Shown here piece by piece: positions 61,413-64,000 of a stretch of 64,000 nt of DNA (position 1 is the first letter of the stretch; every line of letters begins with the position of its first letter). Origin of the DNA: Chryseobacterium indologenes (GTDB lineage: Bacteria; Bacteroidota; Bacteroidia; Flavobacteriales; Weeksellaceae); the NCBI RefSeq assembly GCF_001295265.1, contig NZ_LJOD01000009.1, forward strand, positions 124,001 to 188,000, written 5' to 3'. The notes beneath the pieces are model-generated. The model had not been told where the DNA came from. It searched no databases and worked only from the letters and a program-made list of their open reading frames with translations. A program made the position numbers and the translations under genes.

Positions 61413-62488
61413 AATCAGATAGATACTGCGTTATTATGGCGGGAGGAATCGGAAGCCGGTTCTGGCCAATGAGTACGCAGAAATTTCCAAAACAGTTTCA
61501 GGATATTTTAGGGACAGGACGCACTATGATTCAGCAGACGTATGACAGAATCAGCAGGATAATCCCTAAAGAGCATATATTCGTGATTACGAATAAAGAA
61601 TATGTAGCGCTTTCCCATCAGCAGCTTCCGGAAATTCCTGAAGAAAATATTGTGGGTGAGCCTCTGATGAAAAATACAGCGGCATGTAATCTGTACATGG
61701 CCAATAAAATTGCTGAAATAAACCCCGACGCTACTATGATTGTGCTGCCGGCAGATCACCTGATTCTGAAGGAAGAAACATTTTTAGAGAAAGTAGAGCT
61801 GGCCTTCGACCTGGCATCAAAGAACGACTATCTTGTAACGCTGGGAATTACTCCTACAAGACCTGATACAGGGTACGGATATATTCAGTTTGTAGAAAAG
61901 AAAGGATCAGAATATTTTAAAGTAAAAACATTTACCGAAAAGCCCATTCTGGAAATTGCCCAAAGCTTCCTGGAAAGCGGAGACTTTCTGTGGAATGCCG
62001 GAATATTTATCTGGAATGTAAAAAGTATTCATCATGCTTTTGAAATGTATCTTCCTGAAATGATGCAGCATTTTATGGCCTGTGAGTATAATTCTGAGAA
62101 AGAAAATAACTGTATTGAACTCATTTACCCGAAAGTTCAGAAAATCTCCATTGATAACGGGATATTAGAAAAAGCTAAGAATGTTTATGTTATCCCTTCT
62201 GATCTGGGATGGAGCGACTTAGGAACCTGGACTTCCGTGTACGAGAACACAGAGAAAGATAAGGACGGGAATGCTGTAAAGCTGAAACATTTACTGGCTT
62301 ATAACTCAAAAGGAAATATCATCCGTCTGAAAAATAATAATAAAGCGGTTATCATTGACGGTCTTGAAAATTATATAGTGGTAGATACAGATAAGGCACT
62401 GCTGATTTGTCCAAGAGATAATGATCAGCTGATTAAAGACTATGTCCTTGATCTAAAAAGCTTTAAGAAAGGAGATAAGTTCATGTAA
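61406..62488 (+). CDS. manC: mannose-1-phosphate guanylyltransferase
   Basis: 360 residues. It forms GDP-mannose from mannose-1-phosphate and GTP for surface glycans. The nucleotidyltransferase signature is CVIMAGGIGSRFWPMSTQ followed by PKQFQ. Other core motifs are IVLPADHLI, FTEKP and WNAGIFIWN, and the SDLGWSDLGTWTS block near the C-terminus. The fused phosphomannose isomerase domain of the long type is absent. It may serve the glycosyltransferases 5-8 kb upstream. Confidence 0.95.
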   Translation: MLKSDRYCVIMAGGIGSRFWPMSTQKFPKQFQDILGTGRTMIQQTYDRISRIIPKEHIFVITNKEYVALSHQQLPEIPEENIVGEPLMKNTAACNLYMANKIAEINPDATMIVLPADHLILKEETFLEKVELAFDLASKNDYLVTLGITPTRPDTGYGYIQFVEKKGSEYFKVKTFTEKPILEIAQSFLESGDFLWNAGIFIWNVKSIHHAFEMYLPEMMQHFMACEYNSEKENNCIELIYPKVQKISIDNGILEKAKNVYVIPSDLGWSDLGTWTSVYENTEKDKDGNAVKLKHLLAYNSKGNIIRLKNNNKAVIIDGLENYIVVDTDKALLICPRDNDQLIKDYVLDLKSFKKGDKFM

Positions 62489-62527
62489 AATATATAAGTT
62501 GGTATACTTTCTGTTGATTTTGAAATT

Positions 62528-63190
62528 ATGATAAAAACAGCAACACGAATCATCGCTTTTATTTTTTTGTTTCTGGGAGTTCTTGGGTATGCCCAAGGGA
62601 AAAAAATAAAATTTTCCAGTATTTCCAATATTTTACAGCATGTTACTCCCAATGATAAAATAGATTCATGGGTACTGGTTTACAACAGCTATGGAAAAAA
62701 TCAGGAAATAAAGAAATCCGGAGGAAAGATGGAATATACCCCGCAATTTTCGGGATTTAATCTGTTTCCAAGTGAAAACAGCTTTTATTATATTGCCTAT
62801 TCTGCGGGAGGGAAAATGAATTATATAACTGATCTGGAGGGGCTGAGAAAGTTTGTGGGAAAAATTGATAATGCCGAAGAAGCTGCTATTTTACTTACTG
62901 CAGGTGATTATATGGTAGACGAAGAATTTACAGATATTGCCGGAAATTATTATGAAGATTCTTCAAACTATTATCTTGATCTTGGAAAACTGACGTCCAA
63001 AGAATGTCCTTACCAAAAGACGCATTATACCCTCACTGTTAATAAGTCTACTGGTGTTATTTCCAGTATAAAAGACAACGGAACCTATATTGAACTTTAC
63101 AATAAGAGGTGTCCGAATAATCCAAGGCTTTTGAAAACTCAGAAAAAAGAAGAACCGAAAGATGACCCTAAAAAATCAAGCAAAAAATAA
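62528..63190 (+). CDS. hypothetical exported protein
   Basis: 220 residues with a signal peptide (TRIIAFIFLFLGVLGYAQ). The mature part is beta-rich, with FTDIAGNYYEDSSNYYLDL and a CPYQKTHYTLTVNKSTGVI segment, and ends in a Lys-rich tail (KKEEPKDDPKKSSKK). Not recognised. The tail overlaps the start of the acetyltransferase gene by 29 bases. Confidence 0.68.
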   Translation: MIKTATRIIAFIFLFLGVLGYAQGKKIKFSSISNILQHVTPNDKIDSWVLVYNSYGKNQEIKKSGGKMEYTPQFSGFNLFPSENSFYYIAYSAGGKMNYITDLEGLRKFVGKIDNAEEAAILLTAGDYMVDEEFTDIAGNYYEDSSNYYLDLGKLTSKECPYQKTHYTLTVNKSTGVISSIKDNGTYIELYNKRCPNNPRLLKTQKKEEPKDDPKKSSKK

Positions 63191-63692
63191 AACCTACGAA
63201 ACGGAAAGGCTGATTCTTCGCCCGATGTCTCTGGAAGACCGCGACCTCATCTTTGAATTGTACAACACACCCAAGTTTATCAGGTATATCGGAGACCGTC
63301 ATATCAAGACACCTGATGATGCAGAAGACTATATCAGGAACAGATTTTTACCTCAGTTTGAAAAACTGGGCTTCGGAAATTATGCAATTATTACCAAGGA
63401 AGGAAGCAAAAAAATAGGCGGAATAGGAATCTTTGAAAGAGAAGGGCTGGATGTAGCAGATATAGGATTTTCGCTGCTGGAAGAGTTTGAAGGTAAAGGA
63501 TACGCTTATGAAGCCGCTGTAAAGGTAAAATCTATAGGAATGGATGATTTCGGATTGACGAAAATCTCTGCCATTACCTCGAAAGATAATTTTTCTTCCC
63601 AGAAACTGATCGAAAAGCTGGGGCTTCAGCTCAAAGGATACGTAACGCTTCCGGATGATGATGATGAACTGCTGTATTACGAAACGGAATGA
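63162..63692 (+). CDS. GNAT family N-acetyltransferase
   Basis: 176 residues, RimJ/RimL-like (Acetyltransf_3). The N-terminus TERLILRPMSLEDRDLIFEL is characteristic. The acetyl-CoA-binding strand-loop is IGFSLLEEFEGKGYAYEAA (Q/RxxGxG/A position is EGKGYA). The later ITSKDNFSSQKLIEKLG is the family's C-terminal motif. Substrate (ribosomal protein, peptide or small amine) is unknown. The start overlaps the previous gene by 29 bases; no later ATG gives a full N-terminus. Confidence 0.9.
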   Translation: MTLKNQAKNKTYETERLILRPMSLEDRDLIFELYNTPKFIRYIGDRHIKTPDDAEDYIRNRFLPQFEKLGFGNYAIITKEGSKKIGGIGIFEREGLDVADIGFSLLEEFEGKGYAYEAAVKVKSIGMDDFGLTKISAITSKDNFSSQKLIEKLGLQLKGYVTLPDDDDELLYYETE

Positions 63693-63708
63693 ATTATTTT
63701 TATGAGAT

Positions 63709-63753
63709 AAATATCAGTTTCGGGCTGCCACAGGCAGCTCGAAACTGATATTT
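63709..63753. terminator. large bidirectional hairpin
   Basis: Outer stem AAATATCAGTTTCG (63709-63722) with its complement at 63740-63753, and an inner GCTGCC/GGCAGC stem. It lies between two convergent genes. Confidence 0.75.
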
Positions 63754-63789
63754 ACCGGAACCTTATTTTTTATATTACTATTACTGCAA

Positions 63790-64000
63790 TTACTCTAAAA
63801 TTTGCTCGGCAGCCGTTTTCGAAGTAACCTTTTCAATCACTCTTGTACAAATCCCGTTTTCATCAAAAATAAAAGTGGTCCTTACAATTCCCATATAGGT
63901 TTTTCCGAATGTTTTTTTCTCCTGCCATACTCCGAATTTTTCGATGATATCATGGCTTTCATCAGCGATGAGGTCATAAGGAAAAGCAAATTTACTGTGA
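63790..64000 (-). CDS. bcp: thioredoxin-dependent peroxiredoxin (Bcp type), 5' end beyond window
   Basis: 70 codons are visible, reading leftward from the window edge to the stop at 63790. They match the C-terminal half of a Bcp/PrxQ peroxiredoxin: FPYDLIADESHDI, then FGVWQEKKTFGKTYMGIVR and TFIFDENGICTRVI. Bcp reduces hydrogen peroxide and organic hydroperoxides. The peroxidatic Cys is in the missing half, so the catalytic class cannot be confirmed. Confidence 0.9.
   Translation of the reverse strand, partial: HSKFAFPYDLIADESHDIIEKFGVWQEKKTFGKTYMGIVRTTFIFDENGICTRVIEKVTSKTAAEQILE

Overview
The window looks like a chromosomal segment of a Bacteroidota bacterium of the family Weeksellaceae/Flavobacteriaceae, most like Chryseobacterium. 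The grounds are AT-rich DNA, promoters of the Bacteroidota type (-7 element TAnnTTTG), type IX secretion (T9SS) C-terminal sorting domains, a fused MurF-Alr, a patatin-BamA fusion, a TonB-dependent receptor with a carboxypeptidase-regulatory-like N-terminus, and 2TM-domain proteins. No phage, IS element or CRISPR array is visible. Most of the window is ordinary core genome.

Region by region. 1-8 kb is a leftward run: an SDR cut by the window edge, YraN, two small unknowns, LD-carboxypeptidase, a LysE exporter, RNase R, two exported unknowns and rpiB. The 547-base gap 8032-8578 between divergent rpiB and pgk is AT-rich and holds a cluster of DnaA-box-like 9-mers. About 4 kb away, mnmG is bracketed by two perfect 16-bp parS palindromes. 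Together these suggest that the window contains the chromosome origin and its ParB-loading region. A 1.4-kb gene-free stretch (9.8-11.2 kb) lies between them. 11-20 kb runs leftward: a methyltransferase, mnmG, ybeY, patatin-BamA, murF-alr, tdk. 20-24.6 kb runs rightward: an acidic repeat protein, rsmI, a WG-repeat protein, fabG. guaC is divergent from a three-gene cassette (25.7-28.2 kb): an Lgt-like membrane protein lacking key Lgt residues, a two-TM miniprotein and a radical SAM enzyme of the Tes/COG1964 type. This cassette is a candidate uncharacterised lipid-modifying system.

28-37 kb holds surE, a secreted family 8 polysaccharide lyase, a small membrane protein, a tail-specific protease, sodC and an AraC/GyrI-like regulator. 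37-44.2 kb looks like one regulatory unit: a TonB-dependent receptor and a small exported protein, a LytS-type histidine kinase carrying a 2TM domain, three free-standing 2TM proteins, an ICMT-like methyltransferase and a LytTR response regulator. Upstream of the receptor, the kinase and the 2TM/response-regulator operon sits the same direct repeat (TACCnTTCRG twice, 21 bp start to start), each 33-34 bp before a TAnnTTTG element. I read this as the LytTR regulon with feedback on its own kinase and regulator.

44-64 kb returns to mixed genes: a DUF1399-like glycine-rich membrane protein, mnmA, an outer-membrane barrel, a T9SS cargo protein, clpC, a glycosyltransferase/sufE/heptosyltransferase-type run, two small paralogues beside a tRNA-Val with an unusual acceptor stem, folC, a TolC-type channel, a SprT-like protein, manC, a GNAT acetyltransferase and a peroxiredoxin cut by the right edge.
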